From the NCBI GenBank assembly GCA_937916565.1, contig CALFSR010000021.1, positions 1-64,000 on the forward strand: a DNA stretch of 64,000 bases, read 5' to 3'. A model generated the notes under the pieces. The model worked only from the letters and a program-made list of their open reading frames with translations. It made no database searches and was not told where the DNA came from. This stretch comes from an uncultured Bacillota bacterium. Its GTDB lineage: Bacteria > Bacillota > Limnochordia > Limnochordales > ZCTH02-B6. Below are positions 5,687 to 13,373 of this stretch, in pieces (the stretch's first letter is position 1; every line of letters begins with the position of its first letter). The position numbers were made by a program, and so were the translations under genes.

Positions 5687-8347
5687 TTAGGCCTTGGAGC
5701 GGGCCGCGGCCAACTGGGAGCGGACGATTTCCTTTGCCCGTTCCAAGGCTTCAGGCAACTTGGCGGGATTGCGGCCGCCGGCCCGGGCCATATGCGGCTG
5801 CCCGCCGCCGCCGCCCTCCACCACCTTGGCTGCCTCCCGGACGATGTTGCCCGCGTGCACACCTTCGCTCACAAGGTCCCGGCTGGCCATGGCCACCAGG
5901 CTCACTTTGCCGTCCCGAGCCGTTGCCAGCACGACGGCGCCGCTGCCAAGCCGATCCCGCAGCAGATCGCCCAAAGCCACCAGGTCGTCGGGCTCGATGT
6001 CGCTGACGCCGGCCACCAGTACCCGAGCGCTGCCCGCCGTCTCCGCCCGGGCGAGCAGCGTATCGACTCGCAGGGCAAGGAGCTGGCCCTTGAGCGCATC
6101 GCGCTCTTTCTCCAGCCGCCGCAGCTGCGAGAGCAGCCCGTCCAACTGCTGCGGGACCTGCGCCGGCGGCGTGCGCAATCTCTCGCTGACTTCCCGCACG
6201 AGGGCTTCCTGAGCGGCCACGTGCCGCCACGCCGCGTCTCCGGCCACCGCTTCGATGCGGCGCACGCCCGCCGCGACGCTGCCTTCCGAAACGATCTTAA
6301 AGAACCCGAGCTCGCCTGTGCGCTGCACATGGGTGCCGCCGCAGAGCTCAAGGCTGTAGTCGCCGACGCGCACGACCCGCACCTGCTCGCCGTACTTTTC
6401 CCCAAAGAGCGCCTTGGCACCGAGACGGCGGGCATCGGCCAAGCTCATCTCGGTCCAGGTGACGGGCACGTCGGCAACGACCAGCTGATTGACCCGCTTC
6501 TCGAGGGCCGCAAGCTGCTCCGAGGAAACCGGTTCAAAGTGCGTGAAATCAAATCGCAGGCGATCGGGCGCGACGAGAGACCCGGCTTGATTCGCGTGTT
6601 CGCCCAGGATCTCGCCCAAAGCGGCATGCAACAAGTGCGTGGCCGTGTGGTGGCGCTGGGTTGCGGCCCGAGTCTTGCCGTCCACCGTCGCCAGCACCCG
6701 CTCGCCCACCGCCAAGCGCCCGCTGGCAACCTTGCCCTTGTGCAGGATAAGTCCAGCCTCCGTGCGCTGGGCGTCCGCGACCTCGAGCTGGCCGTCGGCG
6801 CCGGTCAGCGTGCCGGTGTCGCCCACCTGACCGCCGCCCGCGGCATAAAACGGCGTCCGGTCCAGGACGACCTCCACTTCTTGCCCGCGCGTGACCGCCG
6901 GCACGCTTTCGCCGTTGACCAAAAGAGCCAGCACCCTTGCTTCGCTCTCGAGGCGGTCGTAGCCGAGGAACTCGGTGCGCGGCAGTTGGGCGAGGGCCGG
7001 AGCCGCCTGCGTATCGCGGCCCAAGTACCCTTCCTCGCCCCGGGCGGCCCGGGCCCGCTCACGCTGCTGCTCCATCGCGGCGGCGAAGCCCTCTTCGTCG
7101 ACGGTGAAGCCCCGGTCGGCCGCGATCTCCCGGCTGAGCTCCAACGGGAACCCGTACGTATCGTAGAGACGGAATACGTCGACGCCCGGCAGCACCGTCC
7201 GGCCTTCGCGCCCTGCGGCCTCCATGACTTCTTCAAGGATGGCAAGGCCCTGGTCGAGCGTCTGGTGGAAGCGCTGCTCCTCTACCTCGATGACGCGGCG
7301 GATGTAAGACTCCCGCTGCACGATGTCGGGATAGCCGCGGCGCATCTGCTGGACGACGGTGCGGGCGATTTCGCCGAGGAACGGTTCGGTGATGCCCAAA
7401 AGCCGCGCATGTCGCACAGCCCGGCGAAGAAGGCGCCGAAGCACATACCCGCGGCCCTCGTTGCCGGGCAGGACGCCGTCGTGAATCAGGAAAGTGACCG
7501 CGCGCATGTGGTCCGTGATTACCCGCAGCGAAACGTCGGCCTGCGGGTCGGCCTTGTAGGCTACGCCCGCCCGGGCGGCTACATGCTCAAGGATCGGCCG
7601 GACGATGTCGATCTCGAAGTTGCTGCCGACCCCCTGCAGCAGGGCCGCGGCGCGCTCAAGCCCCATGCCGGTGTCGATGCCCTTGCGCTCCAGGGGGGTG
7701 TAGTTGCCGCTCTCGTCCTTGAAGAACTGGATGAACACGAGGTTCCAGATCTCCACGAACCGTTCGCACCGCTCGCACCCCGGGCGGCAGTCGGGATGCC
7801 CGCACCCCCGTTCCGGGCCGCGGTCCACGTGGATTTCGGAACACGGCCCGCACGGGCCGACGCCGATTTCCCAGAAGTTGTCGGCCTTGCCCATGCGCAC
7901 GATCCGCTCCGGAGGAAGGCCGATTTCCTTTTCCCAGATGTCAGCGGCCTCATCGTCCTCCAGGTAGACGCTGGCCCAGAGGCGGTCGGGCGCAATACCC
8001 ATGCGCTCGGTGACGAACTCCCACGCCCAGGCGATAGCTTCGCGCTTAAAGTAGTCGCCGAACGAGAAGTTGCCCAGCATCTCAAAGAATGTGTTGTGCC
8101 GATCGGTCAGGCCCACCTGGTCGATGTCGGGCGTGCGCACGCACCGCTGGCACGTCGTGATGCGCGGGTGCTCGGGCACCGCTTTGCCCAGGAAGTACGG
8201 CTTAAAGGGTACCATCCCGGCCGCGGTCAATAGGAGCGTCGGGTCCCCGTGGGGCACCAGCGACGCGCTGGGCAGCCGCTTGTGATTCTTCTCCTCAAAA
8301 AAGCGCAGAAACTCCTCGCGCAGTTGGTCCCCGCTCCACTGCCGCAT
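5687..8347 (-). CDS. alaS: Alanyl-tRNA synthetase
   Basis: Charges tRNA-Ala with alanine. 886 residues, the usual bacterial length. The class II catalytic domain starts RQWSGDQLREEFLRFFEEK and contains MLGNFSFGDYFK and GMGLERAAALLQG. The editing domain carries RHHTATHLLHAAL and ELCGGTHVQRTGE, whose His/Cys residues bind zinc. The C-terminal domain has GGGGGQPHMARAGG. ATG at 8345-8347 follows GGGGAGG by 7 bases. No T-box leader precedes it; the promoter is about 60 bases upstream. Confidence 0.97.
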   Translation of the reverse strand: MRQWSGDQLREEFLRFFEEKNHKRLPSASLVPHGDPTLLLTAAGMVPFKPYFLGKAVPEHPRITTCQRCVRTPDIDQVGLTDRHNTFFEMLGNFSFGDYFKREAIAWAWEFVTERMGIAPDRLWASVYLEDDEAADIWEKEIGLPPERIVRMGKADNFWEIGVGPCGPCSEIHVDRGPERGCGHPDCRPGCERCERFVEIWNLVFIQFFKDESGNYTPLERKGIDTGMGLERAAALLQGVGSNFEIDIVRPILEHVAARAGVAYKADPQADVSLRVITDHMRAVTFLIHDGVLPGNEGRGYVLRRLLRRAVRHARLLGITEPFLGEIARTVVQQMRRGYPDIVQRESYIRRVIEVEEQRFHQTLDQGLAILEEVMEAAGREGRTVLPGVDVFRLYDTYGFPLELSREIAADRGFTVDEEGFAAAMEQQRERARAARGEEGYLGRDTQAAPALAQLPRTEFLGYDRLESEARVLALLVNGESVPAVTRGQEVEVVLDRTPFYAAGGGQVGDTGTLTGADGQLEVADAQRTEAGLILHKGKVASGRLAVGERVLATVDGKTRAATQRHHTATHLLHAALGEILGEHANQAGSLVAPDRLRFDFTHFEPVSSEQLAALEKRVNQLVVADVPVTWTEMSLADARRLGAKALFGEKYGEQVRVVRVGDYSLELCGGTHVQRTGELGFFKIVSEGSVAAGVRRIEAVAGDAAWRHVAAQEALVREVSERLRTPPAQVPQQLDGLLSQLRRLEKERDALKGQLLALRVDTLLARAETAGSARVLVAGVSDIEPDDLVALGDLLRDRLGSGAVVLATARDGKVSLVAMASRDLVSEGVHAGNIVREAAKVVEGGGGGQPHMARAGGRNPAKLPEALERAKEIVRSQLAAARSKA

Positions 8348-8403
8348 GAGAAGGATGGCCTCCCCTGTTGTGCCGCTGTCTAGAGGCGTAAAATCGTTAT
8401 TTT

Positions 8404-8433
8404 ATGGTAACAAGCTGGGCCGGAGCGTGTCAA
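8404..8433 (-). promoter_or_regulatory. SigA-type promoter of alaS
   Basis: Minus-strand -35 TTGACA (8428-8433), an 18-base spacer and -10 TACCAT (8404-8409; four of six matches). The predicted leader is about 50 bases, too short for a T-box. The -35 lies just past the terminator of the upstream small gene. Confidence 0.65.
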
Positions 8434-8440
8434 GAAAGGG

Positions 8441-8468
8441 AAAAGGCGGGCACGGCGCCGTGCCCGCC
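8441..8468 (-). terminator. Rho-independent terminator after the small membrane protein gene
   Basis: A perfect 24-base palindrome at 8445-8468 (half-site GGCGGGCACGGC) followed on the minus strand by TTTTCCCTTT. It ends transcription from the Rrf2-cysteine desulfurase-mnmA string before the alaS promoter. Confidence 0.85.
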
Positions 8469-8478
8469 CCGCGGGCGC

Positions 8479-8682
8479 TCACCCGCTGGTCAGGCCTTGA
8501 ACCTTGTCGGTCACCCATTGCACGCCCCGCATTCCCATGGCCCGGGAAGCGGCCCGCTCCATGCGGCGGCCCATGCGCCGGGCGCCCCGCATCCACGCCC
8601 GCCGCGTCCGGTTGTCGGCGCGCGCCATGACCAGCGCTCCTAGGGCAAACCCCAAGAGGCCCCAGCCCATTGCCCGCATCAT
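8479..8682 (-). CDS. Small membrane protein, unknown function (67 aa)
   Basis: No family recognised with certainty. The protein has one N-terminal hydrophobic stretch (MGWGLLGFALGALVMA) followed by a strongly basic, amphipathic tail with repeated RRM/RAM elements; this layout is shared with YtxH-like small membrane proteins, but no motif confirms it. ATG at 8680-8682 has AAGGAG 10 bases upstream, and a strong terminator follows 11 bases after the stop, both supporting a real gene. It is last in the Rrf2-cysteine desulfurase-mnmA string. Confidence 0.65.
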   Translation of the reverse strand: MMRAMGWGLLGFALGALVMARADNRTRRAWMRGARRMGRRMERAASRAMGMRGVQWVTDKVQGLTSG

Positions 8683-8688
8683 GGCCGT

Positions 8689-9903
8689 TCAACTCCTTCC
8701 CGCCGTCGTCGGCTCTCGATCCGGCACGGGGTTAGTATACCCCGCGGCCTGGTCCGCGCCCGGACGCAGGGGACCTTGGATAATGCCGCCGCCCACCAGG
8801 TAGTCGCCATCGTACCAGACGACCGCCTGTCCGGGGCTGATGGCCCACTGGGGCTCGTGAAACCGAGTGACGACGCCGTCGCCCGCGGGCTCAATGACGG
8901 CCGGCGCCGGCTGGGCGTTGTAGCGGATCTGCGTCTCTACCGGCGTGGGTCCGTCGATGCCGGGTACACTCACCCAGTTGACGTCCCGTACCGCCAGGCC
9001 CCACTCGCGCACCTCCTCGGCGCGGCCTACGATGACCGCATTGCGGGCCGGGTCGATGGCAACCACGTACAGCCGCTGGCCTGCGGCGAGGCCGAGCCCC
9101 TTGCGCTGGCCGACGGTGTAGAAGGCGATCCCCTGGTGCTCGCCCAGGCGGTTGCCGTGCACGTCCAGGATCGGCCCCGGCCTGTGCGCCTCCGGCCGGT
9201 ACTCCCGCAGGAACCGCCGGTAGTCATTGTCGGGAATGAAGCAGATCTCCTGGGAGTCGGGCTTGGCGGCAACGCCCAGGCCCAGCTCGCCCGCGATCCT
9301 GCGGATCTCGTCTTTGGTGTAATCCCCGCACGGTGTCAACGTATGCCGCAGCTGCGCCTGGGTCTGGCCGTAGAACGTATAGGTCTGATCCTTGCGGGGG
9401 TCGGCGGACCTGCGCACGACGTACCGCTCCCGCTCGGGATCCCATCCGATCCGGGCATAGTGGCCGGTGGCCACGTAGTCGGCGCCCAGCTCCAGGGCCT
9501 TCTCGAGCAGTGTACCGAACTTCACGGTCTGGTTGCACAACAAGCACGGATTGGGCGTCAGCCCCCGCAGATAGTCGTCCGCGAACCGATCGATTACGCT
9601 TTCCTGGAACGGCTCCTGAAGATTGACGACGTAGTACGGAATGCCCAGGCGATGGGCGACCCGCCGCGCGTCCTCCACCGCCGTCAGGCTGCAGCAGCCG
9701 CTTTCGGAGCGATGCCCGAGCGGCAGGTCGTCCGGCCACAGCTGCATCGTTATGCCGATGACGTCAAAGCCTTCCCGCTTGAGCAAGGCGGCTGCGACGG
9801 AGCTATCCACTCCGCCGCTCATGGCGACGACCACCCGGATCTCGGACTTGGGCGGCGCGTCCGGCGGCAGCGGCCACACCGCTCCCCTGTTCGCGCTCGG
9901 CAT
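8689..9903 (-). CDS. mnmA: tRNA 2-thiouridylase MnmA
   Basis: Puts sulfur on the wobble uridine (position 34) of tRNA-Lys, -Glu and -Gln, using ATP and sulfur passed from a cysteine desulfurase. The 404-residue protein has the PP-loop MSGGVDSSVAAALL near residue 25, the catalytic cysteine in NPCLLCNQTVKFG, GHYAR, and the second active cysteine in EICFIPDNDYR. ATG at 9901-9903 is preferred because longer in-frame starts would run deep into the desulfurase gene. The adjacent desulfurase is the likely sulfur donor, as YrvO is for MnmA in Bacillus. Confidence 0.95.
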   Translation of the reverse strand: MPSANRGAVWPLPPDAPPKSEIRVVVAMSGGVDSSVAAALLKREGFDVIGITMQLWPDDLPLGHRSESGCCSLTAVEDARRVAHRLGIPYYVVNLQEPFQESVIDRFADDYLRGLTPNPCLLCNQTVKFGTLLEKALELGADYVATGHYARIGWDPERERYVVRRSADPRKDQTYTFYGQTQAQLRHTLTPCGDYTKDEIRRIAGELGLGVAAKPDSQEICFIPDNDYRRFLREYRPEAHRPGPILDVHGNRLGEHQGIAFYTVGQRKGLGLAAGQRLYVVAIDPARNAVIVGRAEEVREWGLAVRDVNWVSVPGIDGPTPVETQIRYNAQPAPAVIEPAGDGVVTRFHEPQWAISPGQAVVWYDGDYLVGGGIIQGPLRPGADQAAGYTNPVPDREPTTAGRS

Positions 9904-9917
9904 ACACGTCACTCTCT

Positions 9918-11087
9918 CTATCGCCTCGGTCCGAGAGAAACCCGCGGTTTCTCCTTTAGGCGCGCCACCGTCGCCGCGATAAGCTCGACGGCCGCGTCCA
10001 CGTCGGACTCGGTGTTGTCTTTTCCCAGCGTCAGCCGCAGGGAGCTGCGGGCTAGCTCCCGGGACAATCCCATCGCCACCAGCACGTGGGACGGCGACAA
10101 CGACCCGGACGTGCACGCCGACCCGCTGGAGGCGGCAAGCCCCGCCAAATCCAGGTTAAGGAGGAGCGACTCCCCGTCGATGCCCGGAAAAGATACGTGC
10201 ACGTTGTTGGGCAAGCGATGCCGCGGATGGCCATTCGGTCTAGCATCCGGGATCCGCGCCAGGATCCCGGATAACAGCCGCTCCCGCAGCCTCACTAGAC
10301 GCGGCACGACCCCGTCCATCTCGGCGACGGCGAGGGCCAGCGCCTCCGCCAGCCCCACAATGCCCGCCACGTTCTCCGTGCCCGCCCGCAGGCCCCGCTC
10401 TTGACCGCCGCCGTGCAGGAGCGGCTCGATGGGCGTCCCCCGCCGCACGTACACCGCCCCGGCGCCTTTCGGCCCGTTGAACTTGTGAGCGGAGATGATG
10501 AGCACATCGCAGCCGAGCTGATCGACGTCCAAGGGATAAAACCCGGCCGCCTGCACGGCGTCGACTATCAGGGGCACGCCGCGGGCCCGCGTGAGCGCGG
10601 CAATGTCCCGGATCGGCTGCAGGGTGCCCACCTCATTGTTCGCGTACATGACGGCCACCAGCGCGGTATCGGGGCGCAGCGCTGCGGCCACCGCGTCCGG
10701 ATGGACGCAAGCATACTCGTCCACGGGCACGATGGTCAGCTCCCAGCCGTGCCGGGAGAGGAACTTGGCGGTTTCGAGAACCGCCTGGTGCTCGACCGCC
10801 GACACCACAAGGTGACGGCCGTGGGCTTGCCTGGCCCATGCGACGCCCTTGACAGCCAGGTTGTCCCCTTCCGTCCCGCCGGAGGTGAAATAGACCTCGG
10901 ACGGGCGGGCGGAAAGCAGAGCCGCCACCCGCTCCCGGGCTTCGTCGATGGCGGCCCGGGCTTGTCTCGCCAGGGCGTACGGGGACGAAGGGTTTCCGTG
11001 CCACCGCTCCAGCCAAGGTGCCATCGCTGCGCGCACGCGCGGGTCCATAGGGGTCGTGGCCGCGTGATCCATGTAGATTGTGCCCAT
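9918..11087 (-). CDS. Cysteine desulfurase (IscS/NifS family)
   Basis: PLP enzyme that takes sulfur from cysteine as a protein persulfide. 389 residues starting MGTIYMDHAATTPMDP. PLP-binding features: TSGGTEGDN, VEHQAVLE, DAVQAAG and the Schiff-base lysine in SAHKFNGPKGAG. The persulfide cysteine is in SSGSACTSGS, the long flexible loop typical of group I (IscS/NifS). Start ATG at 11085-11087; a GTG three codons earlier is possible. The place between an Rrf2 regulator and mnmA is that of B. subtilis yrvO, so tRNA thiolation is the most likely role, with Fe-S assembly also possible. Confidence 0.94.
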   Translation of the reverse strand: MGTIYMDHAATTPMDPRVRAAMAPWLERWHGNPSSPYALARQARAAIDEARERVAALLSARPSEVYFTSGGTEGDNLAVKGVAWARQAHGRHLVVSAVEHQAVLETAKFLSRHGWELTIVPVDEYACVHPDAVAAALRPDTALVAVMYANNEVGTLQPIRDIAALTRARGVPLIVDAVQAAGFYPLDVDQLGCDVLIISAHKFNGPKGAGAVYVRRGTPIEPLLHGGGQERGLRAGTENVAGIVGLAEALALAVAEMDGVVPRLVRLRERLLSGILARIPDARPNGHPRHRLPNNVHVSFPGIDGESLLLNLDLAGLAASSGSACTSGSLSPSHVLVAMGLSRELARSSLRLTLGKDNTESDVDAAVELIAATVARLKEKPRVSLGPRR

Positions 11088-11100
11088 GCGCCGCACCCGC

Positions 11101-11553
11101 TCAGATGTGATAGATATACTCGCCTTCCTGGGCTTGGGCGGCTTCGGCGGCCGCGAGGAGGTCGGCCAAGGTCATCGTCTCGAGGACCTCCCCCACGCGA
11201 GCGGTCAATGTCTGCCACAGATGACGCGTCCCAAAGCGGGGCAGCTGCCACCGGTCCCGGCCAAGCGCAGCACCGTCGTCAAAGCGGATCTCAAGCTCCC
11301 CCTCCAGCGCCCGCAGCACCGCCGCAGCGGTCGTCTCCTGGGGCGACCTGGCCAGCTGGTACCCGCCTTGTGCGCCCCGCACGCTGGAGACGAGGCCGGC
11401 CTTGCGCAGGCTGCCCATCAGCTGCTCAAGATAATGCTCCGAGATGTCCTGCCGCTCCGCGATCTGCTTGAGGGCGATGGGACCTTCCCCGTAGTGGAGC
11501 GCCAGGTCCAGCATGGCCCGCAGGCCGTACTCGCCCCGGGTCGAGATCCGCAC
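11101..11553 (-). CDS. Rrf2 family transcriptional regulator without Fe-S cysteines (CymR-like)
   Basis: 150-residue winged-helix repressor: RISTRGEYGLRAMLDLA at the N terminus, the recognition helix region ISEHYLEQLMGSLRKAGLV and the wing SVRGAQGGYQLARSP. The protein contains no cysteine at all, so it cannot carry the [2Fe-2S] cluster of IscR and resembles CymR, which senses cysteine status through partner proteins in Bacillus; calling it CymR is inference. GTG at 11551-11553 has AAGGAGG 9 bases upstream. It precedes cysteine desulfurase and mnmA and has its own promoter with a dyad that may be its operator. Confidence 0.9.
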   Translation of the reverse strand: MRISTRGEYGLRAMLDLALHYGEGPIALKQIAERQDISEHYLEQLMGSLRKAGLVSSVRGAQGGYQLARSPQETTAAAVLRALEGELEIRFDDGAALGRDRWQLPRFGTRHLWQTLTARVGEVLETMTLADLLAAAEAAQAQEGEYIYHI

Positions 11554-11587
11554 TACCTTCCGCCTCCTTGGATCCCAGCTGCACCTC

Positions 11588-11608
11588 GGAAAATCCGACT
11601 GGATTTCC
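11588..11608 (-). promoter_or_regulatory. Dyad in the Rrf2 leader, possible autoregulatory operator
   Basis: GGAAAATCC (11588-11596), a four-base spacer and GGATTTCC (11601-11608): inverted half-sites differing by one inserted A. It lies just downstream of the predicted transcript start (about 11,617) of the Rrf2 gene, a usual place for autorepression. No experimental support. Confidence 0.4.
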
Positions 11609-11623
11609 AGGGTATGCGCACCC

Positions 11624-11652
11624 ATCTTAGCACGGGTGTTTGCCCCCGTCAA
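11624..11652 (-). promoter_or_regulatory. SigA-type promoter of the Rrf2-desulfurase-mnmA operon
   Basis: Minus-strand -35 TTGACG (11647-11652) and -10 TAAGAT (11624-11629) with a 17-base spacer. The -35 overlaps the stop codon of rarA. Leader length about 64 bases. Confidence 0.75.
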
Positions 11653-13010
11653 CCAGCCGGCGGCTCGTGGCTCGCGCTCGCCCGCCAGCGGCGAAGCCGC
11701 TCCCCGAGCACAGCCTCATAACCGTGCTCGGACGGTTCATAGAAGCGCCGGCCAGCCACGTTGTCCGGCAAATACTGCTGGGGGACGTGGTGGCCCGGAA
11801 AGTCGTGCGGGTATAAGTAACCCTGCCCGTGGCCCAGGCGCTGCGCGCCGGGATAGGATGCGTCCCGCAGGTGCACCGGCACCGGCTCCCATCGCTCGCC
11901 GCGCACCGCCTCCAAGGCCGCCCCGATGGCCTTATAGGCCGCGTTGCTCTTAGGCGCGGTGGCGATGTAGATGGCCGCCTGCGCCAGCGGGATCCGGCCT
12001 TCGGGCAATCCCACATGCTCAACCGCCTGCGCAGCCGCGACGGCGACCAGCAGCGCCTGCGGGTCAGCGTTTCCGACGTCCTCGGCGGCATGAATGATAA
12101 GCCGCCGGGCGATCGTGCGCGGGTCTTCCCCGGCTTCCAGCATGCGGGCAAGCCAATAAACGGCGGCGTCGGGATCAGACCCCCGCATGCTCTTAATGAA
12201 AGCCGACAGCGTGTCGTAATGCTCGTCGCCGCTGCCGTCGTAGGCGACGTTGCGGGTCTGGAGCGCGGCGGCCGCGATGTCCGCCGTCACCCGAACCGGC
12301 TCTGGGCCTTGGGCACCGTCGCCTGCCGTCGCCTGGGCGACCTCGACAGCCAGCTCAAGCCCGTTGAGCACCGCTCGGGCGTCGCCGTTTCCCGCGCGGA
12401 GGAGAAGCGAGCGCGCCGCCGGTTCCAGTTCCACCGTCAAGCGGCCCAGTCCTCGCTCGGGGTCCGCCAGCGCCCGGTCGATAAGCTGCGAAAGGTGGTC
12501 GTCCGTTAAGGCTCGCAGCCTAAAGATCGGCGCACGGGACAACAGCGGCGCGTTGACGGAGAAGTACGGGTTTTGCGTGGTCGCACCGATGAGGATGATG
12601 GTGCCGTCCTCAACGGCAGGCAGCAGCGCATCCTGCTGGGAGCGGGTAAAGCGGTGGATCTCATCGATGAAGACGACGGTTCGCTGTCCGTGGTAGCGGA
12701 GGCGGTCCCGCGCCTCATCAATGACCCGGCGCACGTCGGCGACGCCGGCGGTCACCGCGTTGAGAGGGCTGAAAGCTGCGCGGCTTTGCGCGGCGATGAG
12801 GCGAGCGAGGGTCGTCTTGCCGGATCCGGGCGGTCCAAACAGGATCATGGAGCGCAGCCGGTCCCGCTCCACCAGGACCCGCAAGGGCCGTCCAGGACCC
12901 AGGAGGTCCTCTTGGCCGAGCACTTCTTCAAGGCTGCGCGGCCGCATTCGTTCCGCAAGCGGAGCGTTCGCCTTCCGGGCACTGTCTTCCGCCGCCGCAA
13001 ACAGATCCAC
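11649..13010 (-). CDS. rarA: Replication-associated recombination protein RarA (MgsA), AAA+ ATPase
   Basis: Clamp-loader-like ATPase that works at stalled replication forks. 453 residues beginning MDLFAAAEDSARK and PLAERMRPRSLEEVLGQ. Walker A is GPPGSGKTTLA, Walker B VVFIDEIHRF, sensor 1 GATTQNP, arginine finger region LLSRAP. The C-terminal tetramerisation region has YDTLSAFIKSMRGSDPDAA. GTG at 13008-13010 is chosen because GGAGG lies 9 bases upstream and MDLF is a common family start; earlier in-frame codons lie inside the 6S RNA gene. Between aspS and the Rrf2 gene, as in Bacillus. Confidence 0.95.
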   Translation of the reverse strand: MDLFAAAEDSARKANAPLAERMRPRSLEEVLGQEDLLGPGRPLRVLVERDRLRSMILFGPPGSGKTTLARLIAAQSRAAFSPLNAVTAGVADVRRVIDEARDRLRYHGQRTVVFIDEIHRFTRSQQDALLPAVEDGTIILIGATTQNPYFSVNAPLLSRAPIFRLRALTDDHLSQLIDRALADPERGLGRLTVELEPAARSLLLRAGNGDARAVLNGLELAVEVAQATAGDGAQGPEPVRVTADIAAAALQTRNVAYDGSGDEHYDTLSAFIKSMRGSDPDAAVYWLARMLEAGEDPRTIARRLIIHAAEDVGNADPQALLVAVAAAQAVEHVGLPEGRIPLAQAAIYIATAPKSNAAYKAIGAALEAVRGERWEPVPVHLRDASYPGAQRLGHGQGYLYPHDFPGHHVPQQYLPDNVAGRRFYEPSEHGYEAVLGERLRRWRASASHEPPAG

Positions 13011-13040
13011 CTGGCCCCACCTCCGTGCTGCAGGCATAAG

Positions 13041-13061
13041 AAAACGGGAGGTCGCCCTCCC
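13041..13061 (-). terminator. Terminator of the 6S RNA gene
   Basis: Stem CGGGAGG / CCTCCCG with a four-base loop at 13045-13061, followed on the minus strand by TTTTCTT. It lies about 30 bases before the rarA start. Confidence 0.8.
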
Positions 13062-13268
13062 GCTTCGGCCAAATACCCCGCCGTGCCGCCATATCCGGCT
13101 GTTGGTGAACCTGCGCTCAGGCAGGTGGGTGTCCTCCTGGGCGCTTTTGGGCTTCCCCGCTGCCGGGGCATGCACGCCACGTCCAGAGCCGAACTCCCGG
13201 ATGTGAAGGTGTTGGCTCACAACACTGCCGGATTCGTCGCGAACACAGCAGGGCGTCGGTTCCCTGCC
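13041..13268 (-). ncRNA. ssrS: 6S RNA, RNA polymerase-binding regulatory RNA
   Basis: 6S RNA mimics an open promoter and binds SigA RNA polymerase in stationary phase. The 363-base gap between aspS and rarA has no credible ORF but carries a promoter, an RNA of about 228 bases and a terminator. Near the 5-prime end CCCTGCTGTG pairs along 10 bp (with G-U pairs) with CACGGCGGGG near the 3-prime end, and outside it TTCGGC pairs with GCCGAA, giving the long closing stem. TGTTCGC after the 5-prime arm and ACAGCC...GGCGGCA before the 3-prime arm match the conserved 6S ends, and the middle is poorly paired. B. subtilis has bsrA (6S-1) near aspS, so synteny agrees. Confidence 0.85.
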
Positions 13269-13274
13269 GAACCC

Positions 13275-13304
13275 ATCATACCACAGCCCCCTTGGCCGCG
13301 GCAA
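13275..13304 (-). promoter_or_regulatory. Promoter of the 6S RNA gene
   Basis: Minus-strand -35 TTGCCG (13299-13304), 18-base spacer, -10 TATGAT (13275-13280). The predicted +1 is about 13,268, which coincides with the 5-prime side of the closing stem. Confidence 0.75.
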
Positions 13305-13373
13305 CCGGGCGCCCGCTGGCAGCGGCGGATAAGTGCCCCTCTGCTTCGCGTGGATGATACGCCCGGATGTGCG

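Noticed and set aside
5651..8233. An 860-residue open frame on the plus strand opposite alaS
   Set aside because: It lies wholly antisense to alaS, has no recognisable motif or ribosome binding site, and such frames are expected opposite GC-rich codons.
8348..8440. T-box riboswitch upstream of alaS
   Set aside because: The predicted leader is about 50 bases and no TGGNACC motif or antiterminator is present.
13011..13304. N-terminal extension of RarA through the aspS-rarA gap
   Set aside because: The extension translates the 6S RNA gene; the AAA+ protein has a good ribosome binding site at 13010 and family-like start MDLF.
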